The notes under the pieces: model-generated
Told to the model about the DNA's origin: nothing
Seen by the model: only the letters and a program-made list of their open reading frames with translations
Database searches by the model: none
Source: Hirudinaria manillensis
Taxonomy: Eukaryota > Annelida > Clitellata > Hirudinida > Hirudinidae
Direction: 5' to 3'
Length of the DNA: 64,000 bases
Assembly: GCA_034509925.1 (NCBI GenBank)
Contig: CM067526.1
Span: 8,514,244 to 8,578,243 of the forward strand
Position numbers and translations under genes: made by a program
Part shown: piece by piece, positions 1 to 11,186 of the stretch
How positions within the stretch are numbered: position 1 is the first letter of the stretch
How the letters are laid out: each line of letters starts with the position of its first letter

Positions 1-2352
1 GTTTAACAAAACAAATATCGTATTTATAAGTCCAAAACCGAATTGATTTCCGACTTTTGAAGTATTGAATGATTCAAAGATATATCGTTATAGCCTTTTG
101 TAGATGTTTTCAGAGACTGGAATAATAGATACAATGAAAAATGCAAATAATGTTATAAAAACAAAAGATTTTATTGTTAATCATTGCCAGTAATAAATTA
201 CAGAAGCTTTTGAATGTTAAAATACATTAAATTAAAGAAAAACTGCACCGTTAAAAAATAAATAAACATAAAATCAAAGCACAATGATTGACAAGAGTTG
301 ATAAAACATTTCCTATCAATGTTAATCCAAAAATGCCGAATGTTGAACTGTAAAGTCAGGTCACATTCCTACTGAATGGAGTACGTCACGAATGGATCTT
401 TGGAAAAAAATGTATAATGGAATTTTTATTTTATTATTTCCTAAATCTTGATAACTTTTTTGCGATGACATTATAATAATAGTTACGATATTTAAATTGA
501 ATTTAAGTTTAATATTCTATAATTAAACAGCAAATCCACTTTTTCCGATTTCCGTAAAAAATAAAATTGTAGTTTACTCGATTTTAAGTGATTTTTAAGT
601 TATTTTCAAAACTTATAAAGCACATATTTTTGCATAATTTCATGATACGTTGCTTTATGGGTCAATTGGTTCACGAATCAATTGTGTAGCAGTTTTAGTT
701 TCAGAGCAGTGATGATAAACATACAAACATACAAACATAAACATAACAATACATGCATACCAACATAATCTTACCAACATAAACATTCCAACACTTGAAA
801 TAGTACAGAATGAAAAACCAGTATTGTACTGATTTGACCACTCGCTTCATTTTTTTTTAAATTAATTTGACTTATTTTGGAGTTTATTTATGTACAGAAC
901 GATATTTCAGATATTTAAATTAAACTTCTTCTGCTTCTCTTCAAAATTATTAAAAGCTTAAAAAATAAGTAAACATGTAAACAACTAGTTAATCGGATCA
1001 ACGTTCTGTGCCAAATATGGTCAACAACGGTTGTTACTAAACGACTTCGTCGTGGAAAGCTATTCGATACAACCTCTTCAGCTTCCGGTTAGTATTACAG
1101 CCCAATAGAGCAATAATAATGATTATTAATAAATATAATAAGATTTAAATGTGGAACAACAGATTTAAATTCTTCTTAGCAGATTTTACGATCCACACCA
1201 GTCTATTGAGTTTAATGCATGGTCCATTCAGCAACATTTTCAATACAAACCTTGAAAGTTTGTAAAAGTCAGTTTAAAGTTCTTATTACTACTTTATATT
1301 AAGTTTATAATATTTTATAATACTGATGGGTGATACGGTAGATATTCTGGGTTCCAAGTATTATGTAATATAATTAAATTCTTTTTCATTAACGCTTGAA
1401 ATTAAAGAAAAAACTTGATTTGGAATCAAAAAGCCCTGTTTATTCAACAAGTCTTCCCTGTTGTAAAATACATCGAATGAGCGCAGGATTTGCCAAGTCG
1501 TATTTTATTAACAAAGCAATATAAATCGAGCAAAAGCGAAACATCCGATTTGAATGAGTGTTAAGAGAAGAATTGAATGGTTCCCTGATGAAAATACATT
1601 TTCAGTACAAATTCAGTGAAGAGTGACTGACAAGCAGAAGAGAAACTGATTAATGCGCATCAAGATTAATTCGTTCCAGACGAAGAAGTGCTTTTGTTTA
1701 TATTTTCATCTCATTACATTCAATTTATTTATAATAATTATTTGATTTATTTAAATAAACATTTATTTATTTACTCTATATTAATTTATAAACATTGATA
1801 ATGTCGGCTGTCGTATATTTTTAATGGACTGTCATTCAAAATGGATGACTCTGAGCATAATGACAGTGCTTAGAGATTTCGGATTTTGATTTTCTTATAT
1901 TTCTGAGAAATTCAAACGAATGACAAAACATTAACCTATTAACTTGAATAAATAAACAGATAAATAAGATTCTTTTTTTTTTCACAGATTTTAAAGTAAA
2001 ACAACTCAATTAAAAAGTGAAGGTGACATTCAATGTCAAGAGGGACAAGATTTTTCTCTGCGTAATGACGCATTACAAAAAGAAACATTTTTTTAGTTTT
2101 AAACAATTTAATTAACCCCAAACCACGATCTTTTACAAACATCATCATGAAGTTTCGCCTAATAATTAAGTTCCTCTTGTATAAATATAAATATTATAAA
2201 ATATAAATAATATTGAAAAAATATATAAAATATTGAAACAAATGTAATGTGTAATTGTGTCGAGAAAATCAATATAGTAACGTAATATTAATTCAATTAA
2301 TTAATTTTTATTAGGTTTATTCTTTTGCATCGTTTAAGGTCTCTTCATCCGA
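1..2352. other. AT-rich intergenic DNA, no gene recognised
   Basis: No reading frame here resembles a protein family, and no RNA gene was recognised. The stretch is strongly AT-rich with simple A/T runs. Around 718-790 there is a loose repetition of an ACATACAA/ACATAAAC-type motif that looks like degraded simple sequence. The minus-strand ORF at 1939-2148 is low-complexity (Lys/Phe-rich) and I treat it as chance. Confidence 0.6.
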
Positions 2353-3094
2353 TCACAGGTCGACTTGGGATGTCATTGCAGACTCCAAATCTTCATGACT
2401 CTGCATGCACTCCTCCGGTTTATTATGAATGCTTTGACCTTTCCCTTTTAGATTTCCTGCGTTCCCGAACAGCTCGTTCTGTCTCATCCATTTGCGAGTG
2501 TCAGGCAATCCCAGTGTCTGAAATAATCGCCACATCGCAACGATGGAGTGTTTTACTGCAAAGCCTTTAGTCTCTTGAAACCATAATAAATTGCAATGAA
2601 GTTAAAGTTATATGTATTTCTACCTGCGAAATGCATTCAGTCCGGAAATCCTTGTTCATTGATGAAATTTTTGGCTCCAACCTCGCAATGTTTCTCTCCA
2701 GATTATTCACCGGCATTCGAAACAGGGCATCATGTCTTGCGCGACGAGGGTCATCGGTTCTGCATGAGGTGATCCAATGATTGCGTTTCTCCGCAGTCGG
2801 CATCTCAGGCCATATTGGCCGTTGCGTTACTTCTTTGACGAGAGCAGCTTATTATGCCGTCGCAGAAGCCTTCACTCATCGCAGAAACTGTTGGGTCGGT
2901 ATCCTTGTCCCACCAACCACTCGCTGAGAACCACATCGTCAGCAAATGACTTCGGGGCGTACCTGTCTGTTCAGTAGTTTCCAGACATCCGGTATTAATC
3001 AATTCCTGTGCCATTCTTCAACTGCACTTCCAGATTTTTCTGTCTTCACTCGTGACATCTGTGTTGCGTTGCAACAAGTCCATAAAGAAGCCAT
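2353..3094 (-). pseudogene. Frame-broken protein-coding gene, family not recognised
   Basis: Read on the minus strand, several coding-like blocks lie in one order but in different frames. An ATG at 3094 starts MASLWTCCNATQMSR. A shift near 3016 leads to a block containing LINTGCLETTEQ, another near 2975 to one containing KSFADDVVLSEWLVGQGY, and further shifts near 2900-2865 to EVTQRPIWPEMPTAEK. The last runs to a plausible donor (CAG|GTAGAA, about 2624) and continues after an acceptor (TTTCAG, about 2522) with TLGLPDTRKWMRQNELF to a stop at 2353. The breaks are too close together to be introns; one gap would be only about 28 bp. The composition is polar and protein-like, unlike the flanks. 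It may be a decayed gene or an indel-rich assembly of a live one. I could not name the family. Confidence 0.4.
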
Positions 3095-3970
3095 CTTTAT
3101 TTTTTATATTATAAAGACTTTCACTACAGAGAGATTATAGCGTGGTCTTTATTGCTGGCACCATTACTACTGCCGGCGATGACGTTAAATTATCTTTGCT
3201 CAAAGAAGGTCATTTATTGTAATCCATACTCTGCTGAAGTTTCAGAAGTAAGAATTCATATTTGTAATATCCACAATGAACAGCAACGAAAGTTAATTAA
3301 TTATTTGAAATAATAATTTAATAGTTTTTAAACGAAATCAATTGAATCGAATTCATCTCATCGAATTCTTCGAGAAGAAGCAGTTGGTCCTAATTTCCAA
3401 GTAAGGAAGGAAACAAAGAATAATTCACGAAATTTAACTCAGTCGTTCAACAAGGAAATGAGGATCCATTCCGGACATTTTAGAATTACGAAACTCATTA
3501 CAAAAAATTAAAATTAACTTTCGAAAAACTCCGATTATAAGCTTGACTTATGAACAATGCAGGAAGCGATTTTGATAAGGTAATATTTTATATAAAAAAA
3601 CAACCATTTAATTTGGAAAACCCTCGTAATGGGTACCCACTAATTTGCTTTCTTGGTGATTTTTTTCACATTTTGGAGATTCTTTAATAGTTGGAAAACT
3701 TTTGAATTAAACCAAACACAAGCCACAAGAATACATTTTACTCGGTATATAAATTCGTGTTTGCAATCATTTAACATAATAATAATAATAATAAAATACA
3801 AGAATCGGCATTTCAGGGAAGAAAACCTGATGCAAATTATGGCCTGTTGTGTCTGCAAATATTAATAGCAACTTTATGTTTTCAAAGCATCCAATATATC
3901 TGCTTTATGTGACTTCAAGTAACTGATAAACATCCAGAGCGACTGAAATGCCGGATAATTTTCGTGACAG
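3095..3970. other. AT-rich spacer with a short (AAT)n run
   Basis: No gene was recognised. An AAT/ATA trinucleotide run lies at about 3776-3796. The overlapping plus and minus ORFs at 3640-3865 are low-complexity and look like chance open frames across that run. Confidence 0.5.
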
Positions 3971-4186
3971 TTCGAATCACAAAGTACGCGAGCGGCTGAA
4001 TATTCCTGTCATCATCAGAAAGGTCGAATTAAGAGCATCAATCAGGACAGTGATAGACCGTCCCCGCATGATGATTATGTTGCGTCCACATCATCATTAA
4101 GCATTGATCAAACCCCTGATGTGGTAATTATAAGATGCGTAGGAAGCAATGAGTTCCAAATAAAAGAGAAAGGTATCCTTGATTAA
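3971..4186 (+). CDS. Candidate terminal coding exon (71 codons), parent gene unknown
   Basis: After an acceptor-like GTGACAG at 3963-3970 an open frame of 71 sense codons runs to a TAA at 4184-4186. It has no internal ATG, so it can only be a downstream exon. Its composition is that of a disordered cytoplasmic tail: a basic patch KGRIKS, then SINQDSDRPSPHDDYVAS, then a Ser/Thr-rich stretch, ending near SNEFQIKEKGILD. This is far from the Lys/Asn/Ile/Phe bias of random frames in this AT-rich DNA. I found no convincing upstream exon, so the function is unknown. The alternative is a chance frame. Confidence 0.3.
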   Translation, partial: FESQSTRAAEYSCHHQKGRIKSINQDSDRPSPHDDYVASTSSLSIDQTPDVVIIRCVGSNEFQIKEKGILD

Positions 4187-5427
4187 ATTCCGACCAGGAT
4201 TACATCACAGACGCCTCCATTCCCGAGTTTCAGTGTAGACGAGGGCAAATTATTTCTGAGAATATTTTCTAACGAAACAAAATAATTCCTTAGCTTATCA
4301 AATCCTTCCTTTCCGGCATTCGCGGTTTGACAGATGACCAAAGCCCACCTTCTCGACCGCCGAGAAGGAACATTTTTACATCATTTAATTTGCAAAATGA
4401 AAATATTTCATCGGTCAACAATGTCGTTTATTAATATTTGTTCTATGGACAAATACACTAGATTCGTGAATTTCGTGAGAAGGGATTTTAACGGCGTTCA
4501 ACGCAGATCAGGATCCACCGCATTTGCGGCACTTAGCGAGTTTGCTGCTTTAGCAATAATCCTCTGAAAAAAAAGAATCCGAAAGCTTCCAAACGCACGA
4601 ACCGGTCACTAATTTTCTCGAGTGCCAGATGGAAACAAATTTAAATTTCCGTTAACATTCGAGTGATAACTCAATAATCATAAACAAAAAAATTGGCAAC
4701 AATTAATTCCAATCTTTTAACTTTCTTTTAACACGTGCTAACGTCTACCGGCCATTAGAAGGACTGAATTTTCAACTTCTTTTAGACTTGCGCAAGTAAC
4801 GACATTAAGGACATAAATCAAAGACCATTTTAAATCAGAATTTACTGTACGTGACGTGAATGCGTTTTGGAAGTGATAGGAATGAATTCATTCAATTAGG
4901 TACTGTTTATCAGCATAGAAATTACTTATATTATATCATTATGGAAATCATCGTCCATGTAGCTCACGTGCACGACGCTATATAAATGACATATTATGAC
5001 TCACATTTGATCACATCTAGGCTTAAGGTTCAGTAAGTTAGTACATTAGACAATAAAATTAATATGTAAAAGCGCCAGACACAATTAATTTCATCTTATT
5101 CTCAACAGGCAAACCTTGTCAACATCAACTTGGATGAGCAGACGAGGCAACTGAATGAATCCAGGCTTAAATGTCAGGAGTTATCAATACGCTCTGGACC
5201 AGTTAATGGTACCTTTTTAATTAGATTTGTGAACAAACACGTGCGTGCTGTCATTGAAAGTGTAAATCGCAAATAATCCGCGATAATCCAGTAATTCATT
5301 AAAATTCTTTGAGAATATGCAAAGTTTTTCTGGAACATAAATTCTAACATGGATTTTGACACATCTATCGGAGAACTTCATCTTAAAGCTCAAGTCGGTA
5401 TTATAAACAAAAACTTATAACTAGAAG
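4187..5427. other. Spacer, no gene recognised
   Basis: The only longer frame, plus strand 4334-4567, shows no family resemblance and no splice context. No RNA gene or repeat array was recognised. Confidence 0.5.
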
Positions 5428-6012
5428 ACTTGCATCATTTCAGAGTATAGCTTCAAATCAGAATTCATATGTCCCTATCTATACAAGTTCATCATAAATG
5501 AATGCAATCGAAAATGTTTTATTTGGTCCTCAGTTACAAAATGGAACGGTATTTTAGTCTAATCATCGCTTGTAATATGGCAGAATATTTATCATCATTG
5601 GACCCTTAAATTTAGTAACGTAACTGCATACATAACATCTAGTTATCTAGAGTGTAAACAATAAACAAAAAATAAAGTTTATTAATAAACTTGCACCATT
5701 TCAGAGTATAGCTTCAAATCAGAATTCATATGTCCCTATCTATACAAGTTCATCATAAATGGATGCAATAGAAAAATCATCATATCTGGTCCTCAGTTAA
5801 AAATGGAACGGTATTTTAGTCTAATCATCGCTTATAATATGGCAGAATTTTTATCATCATTGGACCGTAAACTTTATACTTGCACCTCAGAGTATAGGAT
5901 CTAATCAAAAATGATCATATGTCCCTATCTACACGAAATGCTCTCAGACAATTTGGAACGGTATAAAGAATATAATCACGATAGATAATATGGCAGAATT
6001 ATCATCATCACA
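5428..6012 (+). repeat. Diverged triplicated tandem segment (unit about 185-260 bp)
   Basis: Three successive copies of one segment begin at 5428, 5689 and 5878, each with ACTTGCAxC. Copies 1 (5428-5618) and 2 (5689-5873) are nearly identical over about 185 bp. They share the landmarks CAGAGTATAGCTTCAAATCA, CATATGTCCCTATCTA, TGGAACGGTATTTTAGTC, ATATGGCAGAAT and TATCATCATTGGACC. Copy 3 (5878-6012) is shorter and more diverged but keeps CAGAGTATAG, CATATGTCCCTATCTA, TGGAACGGTAT and ATATGGCAGAAT in the same order. No frame stays open, so it is non-coding. It could be a local tandem duplication or part of a repeat family elsewhere in the genome. Confidence 0.8.
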
Positions 6013-7253
6013 GAGCAATAAGTTTAATAAATTTAACTACAAAACCGGCTGAAAACCAACACACACCCTCACTACCATCTGCCGGTAACGGAAAGACGGA
6101 ATAAATCGGCGAGGCTTACGAGTATAAACAAAGAACTTTCGCATATACCCTTTATCTATTAATTTATGTTCTTAAATACTTTTATTTTTTAAATAAAATA
6201 ATTATTTGAATTTAATTATAATTTAAAAAAATTATCGTACAGAATAATTAAATATTTGAATACGTTTAGTGAAAGTTAAAATACGTTAAACAATTAAACC
6301 GTAACTAATTAATTAATATTAGTTAAAAAAATTTAATTAAGAAAATATTTATAACTAAATTTAAATTTTATCTTTTTAAGGAGCAATTGATGTTTAGGGA
6401 ATAGGTCTCACGTAGAAATCCATTCGCTCTTTTAAAACAAAACTCTGACCCGTGAAAGAAAGGGAACGTTCAATAAAACATTGCTTTTTGTGTGCATCAA
6501 TTTATTTTCGAATTAAATCTTTCTTTGGCGACTACTTGCAGGAAATGATTGAAAAGTGAAATAAAAATTAAGTAACGAAGTTAAAAAGCAAACACATCTT
6601 TTGTACATATACGTTTGTAGATGTAACGAATTGAGAAATTGCTAAAAGCATTTTTAAAGTTGAATTTATATAACTGTAAAAAGCGACTTGAAAAAAGGTG
6701 CACTTTAAAGAATACTGTTGAATTATGGAGAATCGCGTTCCCGTGTCCTTCCGCCAAATTATCATGCGTACATGACGTCCTGTTAAAAATCTAGACTTTA
6801 AAATCACATTACAGCCCAGGCTTAATACCAGGCTCCAATTCTCTCATAAAATTAGAAAAAAACAATTTATGTTTTATTATTAATTGGAACTTTTCCTATA
6901 AGCTTGACAATTAACTTCAATAAGCAAGTTAAACACATAATGAACTCGTGGTGACATTAAAACGTTTTCTCCCTTGGCACCACCTCTCCAGGGTTGAGCC
7001 TGAGTTGAGTCTTTGGTTCCCGCTTTTCGTGTTCCAACAAAATAAATTCACTCTACTTTCATTTTTTTCTAGATTCATGTCTTATCACAGCACCAATGCA
7101 AACAAGGCTGTATAGTCTCTAAAATATATTAACGAATTAATGAACATTTGAGCTTTTTATTATCAGTCAAGAAACATCCTTCTTTCTTGTAATGACTTCT
7201 CAGTCTCTCTCCATACGATTTAGTAAGAATTCAGAACAAATTGTCTTAACTTA
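6013..7253. other. AT-rich spacer upstream of the GPCR gene
   Basis: No gene was recognised. The missing 5' exons of the GPCR (signal peptide and start of the ectodomain) should lie here or further upstream, but no candidate could be defended. The minus-strand frame 6568-6807 has no family resemblance. Confidence 0.4.
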
Positions 7254-9528
7254 ATGAGCATCTGTTCGAACGCAGATTCATTTTGCGGAGTTGTTTGGGA
7301 TGGTTTGATGTGCTGGCCTTCAACCCCTGCTGGAGTCACAGTTTCACTCCAATGTCCGAGTTACATCCATGGATTTCGGAGCGGAGGTTCGAGTATTTTT
7401 TACGATCAGTTTCGTATTTCTTTCAATTTAATTTATTAATATTGTGATTGTTTATTGTTGGGTTATTGGAGGACTCTAATAGATGCATGTTAACAGGACT
7501 CGCCCAACGCGAATGCACCGAAAATGGTCAGTGGTTTGTAAGTCCTGCCACAAAACGCACGTGGACCAACTTTTCCGACTGCACAATCGGTCTTCCTGAA
7601 GACCTCAGAGTGTCCTCCGAACTTGCGGTTATTGCCTTAACCATTGCCGCCGCCATCACCGTCATCATCATCGTCGTCGTCGAGCATAATTTTCATCATC
7701 ATAATTATCGCTCATGTCATAATCTTCGAAGTACCACTTTTTTGCAGAATCAGGTGGCTAATATAAAGATCATTTACACCGTCGGTTATGCCCTCACAAG
7801 TCTAACTCTCATCGTTGCCATAACAACCATGCTGTCCTTCAGGTGTCTCGTCTTACTGATATTTTTTTTTATGACACGACCTTTAATAAATAAAATGGAG
7901 AGAGAAAAACGTTGAATAATTAAAATATTAAATTGCGCTTGGAAGTTAATCGAATAATTAATGTGTTGATGCCATCCATATCTCTGCTAGAATTAAAAAA
8001 CACTTTCTTATTGAAGAAAGCTTCATTGCCCCCGCAACACCATCCACATCAACCTTTTCTTGTCCTTCATTTTGAGGGCTGTCGTCAGTTTTCTCAGAGA
8101 CGTTCTGTTCGTTGACGGACTTGGTTTAAAGAAGGATGTTGCAGCTTTCACGGGCCACAAGAGCACAGATTCTCTGTCGGAAGACAGCTCGGCATGTTAA
8201 TCCAAATGAATTCTAAATGACCGTAAAGATTGATAACCACGTATAACAACGTTTCCATATTTTTCGCTCCTCAAAGCACTGGGAGTGCCGCGCATTGATG
8301 GTGGTGATGAACTACACCGTGCTGACCAACCACTTGTGGATATTCATCGAAGGACTTTACCTCTGCAACATGATCTTCAGGGATGTCTTCTCGGAAAACA
8401 ATCCCGTCACCAACTACATCGTCTTTGGATGGCGTGAGTCCGCCTCCTCCCAGCTTTATTTCGCATCCTTTGCAGCATCGTTTTTGCTTTAAGTTGCAGC
8501 TCTGCCTTCTGTTTTGTGCTGGACGTGCGTCAGGTATTTCTTCGAAAACTACCTGTGAGTTTTACCATCTGGTTGATGCCTCGCTGTGACTCGACGTTAT
8601 TTCTTTCCTTTCAACCAAAGGTGCTGGAACGTTCGCTTTACTGCCTCCTACTTCTGGATTATCAGACTCCCAATCGTCGTCATCGTGGTTGTCAGTGGAA
8701 AGCTTTCATTTCCTTTTTAATTTATCGAATCAGTGAAATATTTAATTGAATGACTTTAGATCAACTTTCTCTTCTTTGTCAACATTCTACGAGTGTTGTT
8801 TACAAAACTGCAAAGGACGAAAACTCCCAAAGCGAGAAAGCGGAAACTGAGGTAAGCAAGGAACATCCCTTGTTCTAACATCCCAGACAAATATGATAAA
8901 TTAATTGCAAAGCTTATACTTGGTGATGACCTGTTCTTATCATTAGATTACTTAATTTGAAATATAATAAATATGTAAAATTGAATCAGAAAATTGGCTC
9001 GTTCGACTCTGGTCCTCATACCGATGCTGGGGATTCCAAACATGTTTTTCCTGGGGATGCCAGACAATGCACCAGAACTTGCCGAGACTGTGAAACTTTA
9101 CTTTGAAATGATTTTCAACTCTTACAACGTGAGTGCCAATTGGGAATGTTAGAATATCGCTTTTTATGGTTTTTTTTTGCTTCAAATTTCAGGGTGTGGT
9201 TGTCGCATTCTTGTTCTGCTTTCTAAACGGAGAGGTTGAACTATTGAAAGAATTATTTTGTTGAGCGTCGAAATATGTAATCGACGGCTGTTTTTAAATC
9301 CTTTGGCGTTAGGTTCAGTCGGAGATGAAAAGAAAATGGAGGCACTGCCGAAGTAAGAGGAGAAATGAAGTCGACTTGAAGATGAGTAGAAGATCCCTGG
9401 TCAACTCCACAGCATCCACGTCGTTTGCTTCCTGTCAGCATCTTGCCAGCATCAAGAAACATCAAAGTTTTCAACGTCTGCAGAAAAATTATCGACCAGG
9501 GACATCCCCGCAAGTAGTTTCCATATAA
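7254..9528 (+). CDS. Class B1 (secretin-family) GPCR, PTH-receptor-like; 5' end incomplete
   Basis: Product: a plasma-membrane peptide-hormone receptor, expected to couple to Gs/cAMP as class B1 receptors do. Exons read: about 7254-7386, 7497-7609, 7748-7842, 8017-about 8190, 8277-8433, 8500-8554, 8621-8687, 8760-8851, 8990-9128, 9193-9234, 9313-9528. The first two encode the hormone-binding domain (FCGVVWDGLMCWPSTPAG, then ECTENGQWF and KRTWTNFSDC). Seven-helix landmarks follow: IIYTVGYALTSL (TM1), LHCPRNTIHINLFLSF (TM2), LWIFIEGLYL (TM3), FGW (TM4), NFLFFVNILRVLFTKL (TM5), ARSTLVLIPMLGI (TM6), and VVVAFLFCFLNGEVQ (TM7/helix 8). Family memory places these closest to PTH1R/PTH2R (TVGY, EGLYL, STLVL, FNS, GEVQ), then calcitonin receptors. 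The C-tail is short and basic. The signal peptide is not found, and the junction between 8190 and 8277 does not keep frame with a canonical GT donor. Confidence 0.85.
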
Positions 9529-9705
9529 TCTCGTTTGCCCTCCTTCAGTGACTGTGTTTTCTTGTGAGCATCAAGTCCAATCATTAGTCGTCTTTCGTGT
9601 TGATACATGTCTCTGATGTGCGCGAACAAAACATCTCTGCATCTACGTGGGTGGTTCTATTTTCAGATGCATTGAACACAACTACATTTATGTACAGTTG
9701 CACGG

Positions 9706-9740
9706 TGATATGATTTCTTTCTCTCGTAGAAATCATATCA
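9706..9740. other. Perfect 13-bp inverted repeat upstream of the fibrinogen-domain gene
   Basis: TGATATGATTTCT at 9706-9718 is followed by a 9-nt spacer and its exact reverse complement AGAAATCATATCA at 9728-9740. It ends 56 bp before the next gene's ATG. It could be a dyad operator, a 5'-UTR hairpin or a chance AT-rich palindrome. The stem is shorter than a typical microRNA precursor. Confidence 0.7.
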
Positions 9741-9796
9741 GTGAACTTCTGAGTTGAAGGATTCTCTGGAGCTTCGAGAGCTTTTTATTTTACAAG

Positions 9797-11186
9797 ATGG
9801 AAAAAAAGCGATTTGTCTTGAATTTCATATTCTTTGCACTGATTTTCAACCAAAGAACCAAAGCTCAAAACTGCTTCACATCCTCGTCTACAGCCCAATG
9901 TCTGACGTACTTCAAAGTGCCAAACTGTCCTTGCACAGGATCATGCAATGCTCTCCAGCAAATCAATCAGGACATCGTCATCCTCAAAAACATCGTCTCA
10001 AAGATTGAGCAAAGGGTTAGATTTTTTTTGTTGGTTCAAAAGAATTCACGAGAAACCCGCGCGAATGCTTTTGTTAGCAATGCTAATAATTCTACTATTT
10101 GATATTTTTTTAAAAATCGTATCCTCTTGTTAAATACACTTCTAAATGTTCACCAGGATCCAAGTTCATGCTTTTATTTCAACGACACAAGTGAGTAAAA
10201 GTTAACCTGCATTTTAAAGATTCCATTTTTAATGTTTCATTGTTTGGAAGGTTCCAGGTATCCTCCCAGTTGTTGTTCATTTCCATTCACATTCAACGGT
10301 GAATTGCGATTCAGTTGCGTACTTGGTCAAAACGCAGAATATGGTTGCTTCCTGGCTGGTAGAACGTGGGTGCTTTGCTCTGATCCGAGTAAGAAATTCT
10401 GATCATCAATTACATCTTACGTCCGATAAATAGCATGAACAAATCTCGGCAACAAAAAAATTAGTAATAGATTGTAGGGAACTATTCAGATGGGATTTGC
10501 AACAACGAAGACGACGACAACAGCAACAACAACGTCACTGTTATAATAATCCTTCAATCTAAGCAAAATCAAAATCATAAAATTATTCAATTGCAGATTT
10601 CATCGTCAATTTCCAAACTTCTTACATCCCCATTCCGACATTCAATGATTTCGTTCCGATTCGATCAGTCAACGGGTGGATTGTCTTCCAGCAAAGAACC
10701 AACGCCGATGAGAGTTTCGATCGTCCATGGATCGACTATAGGAACGGCTTCGGAAGCCCCGACAGCAACTTCTGGCTTGGACTGGAAAAAGTGCATCAGT
10801 TGTGCAGCAGAGGCAACTGCCAGCTACGAACTGAAGTTTATTCTAGCAAAAACGAGTGGGTTTCGCAAGAGCATCCGGTCTTTTTCTTGGCTTCAGAACT
10901 AGAGGAATATGCCATCCATCTCATCGGCGTTTCCGGCGATGGAGATGAATATTTTTCTGCCCGACCAAACTCGAATGGCGTCATTAACGGAATGAGATTC
11001 ACCACGAAAGACAAGGACCACGACACGAGACCAACTGAGAACTGCGCAGTTTTGTGGGGCGGTGGTTGGTGGTATAACAACTGCTTCTGGTACAATTTCA
11101 ACGGCTTCTATGGGACGAGAGGCTTTTCTGGTGGCAACGGAATCAAAAGGCTTATCACCAGTCGAATGATGCTAAAGTTTCCGTGA
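9797..11186 (+). CDS. Secreted fibrinogen-related (FReD) protein with an FN2-like module, 326 aa
   Basis: Four exons keep frame throughout: 9797-10015, 10157-10190, 10251-10388, 10597-11186. An N-terminal signal peptide is clear (basic MEKKR, then FVLNFIFFALIF, cleavage near KAQ). A Cys-rich segment and a short helical stretch around residues 50-73 follow and could drive oligomerisation. Exon 3 encodes a module with CSFPFTFNGELRFSC and WVLC, the spacing of a fibronectin type II domain, though the usual WC is replaced. Exon 4 is the fibrinogen C-terminal globe: GWIVFQQRT, NGFGSPDSNFWLGLEKVHQLC, and the Ca/ligand region DKDHDTRPTENCAVLWGGGWW. Ficolin/tenascin-type FReDs usually act as extracellular lectins or matrix and immune-recognition proteins; that role is inferred. 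The gene starts only 268 bp after the GPCR stop on the same strand. Confidence 0.85.

Noticed and set aside
9706-9740. microRNA precursor
   Set aside because: The perfect stem is only 13 bp with a 9-nt loop and does not extend outward, too short for a metazoan pre-miRNA.
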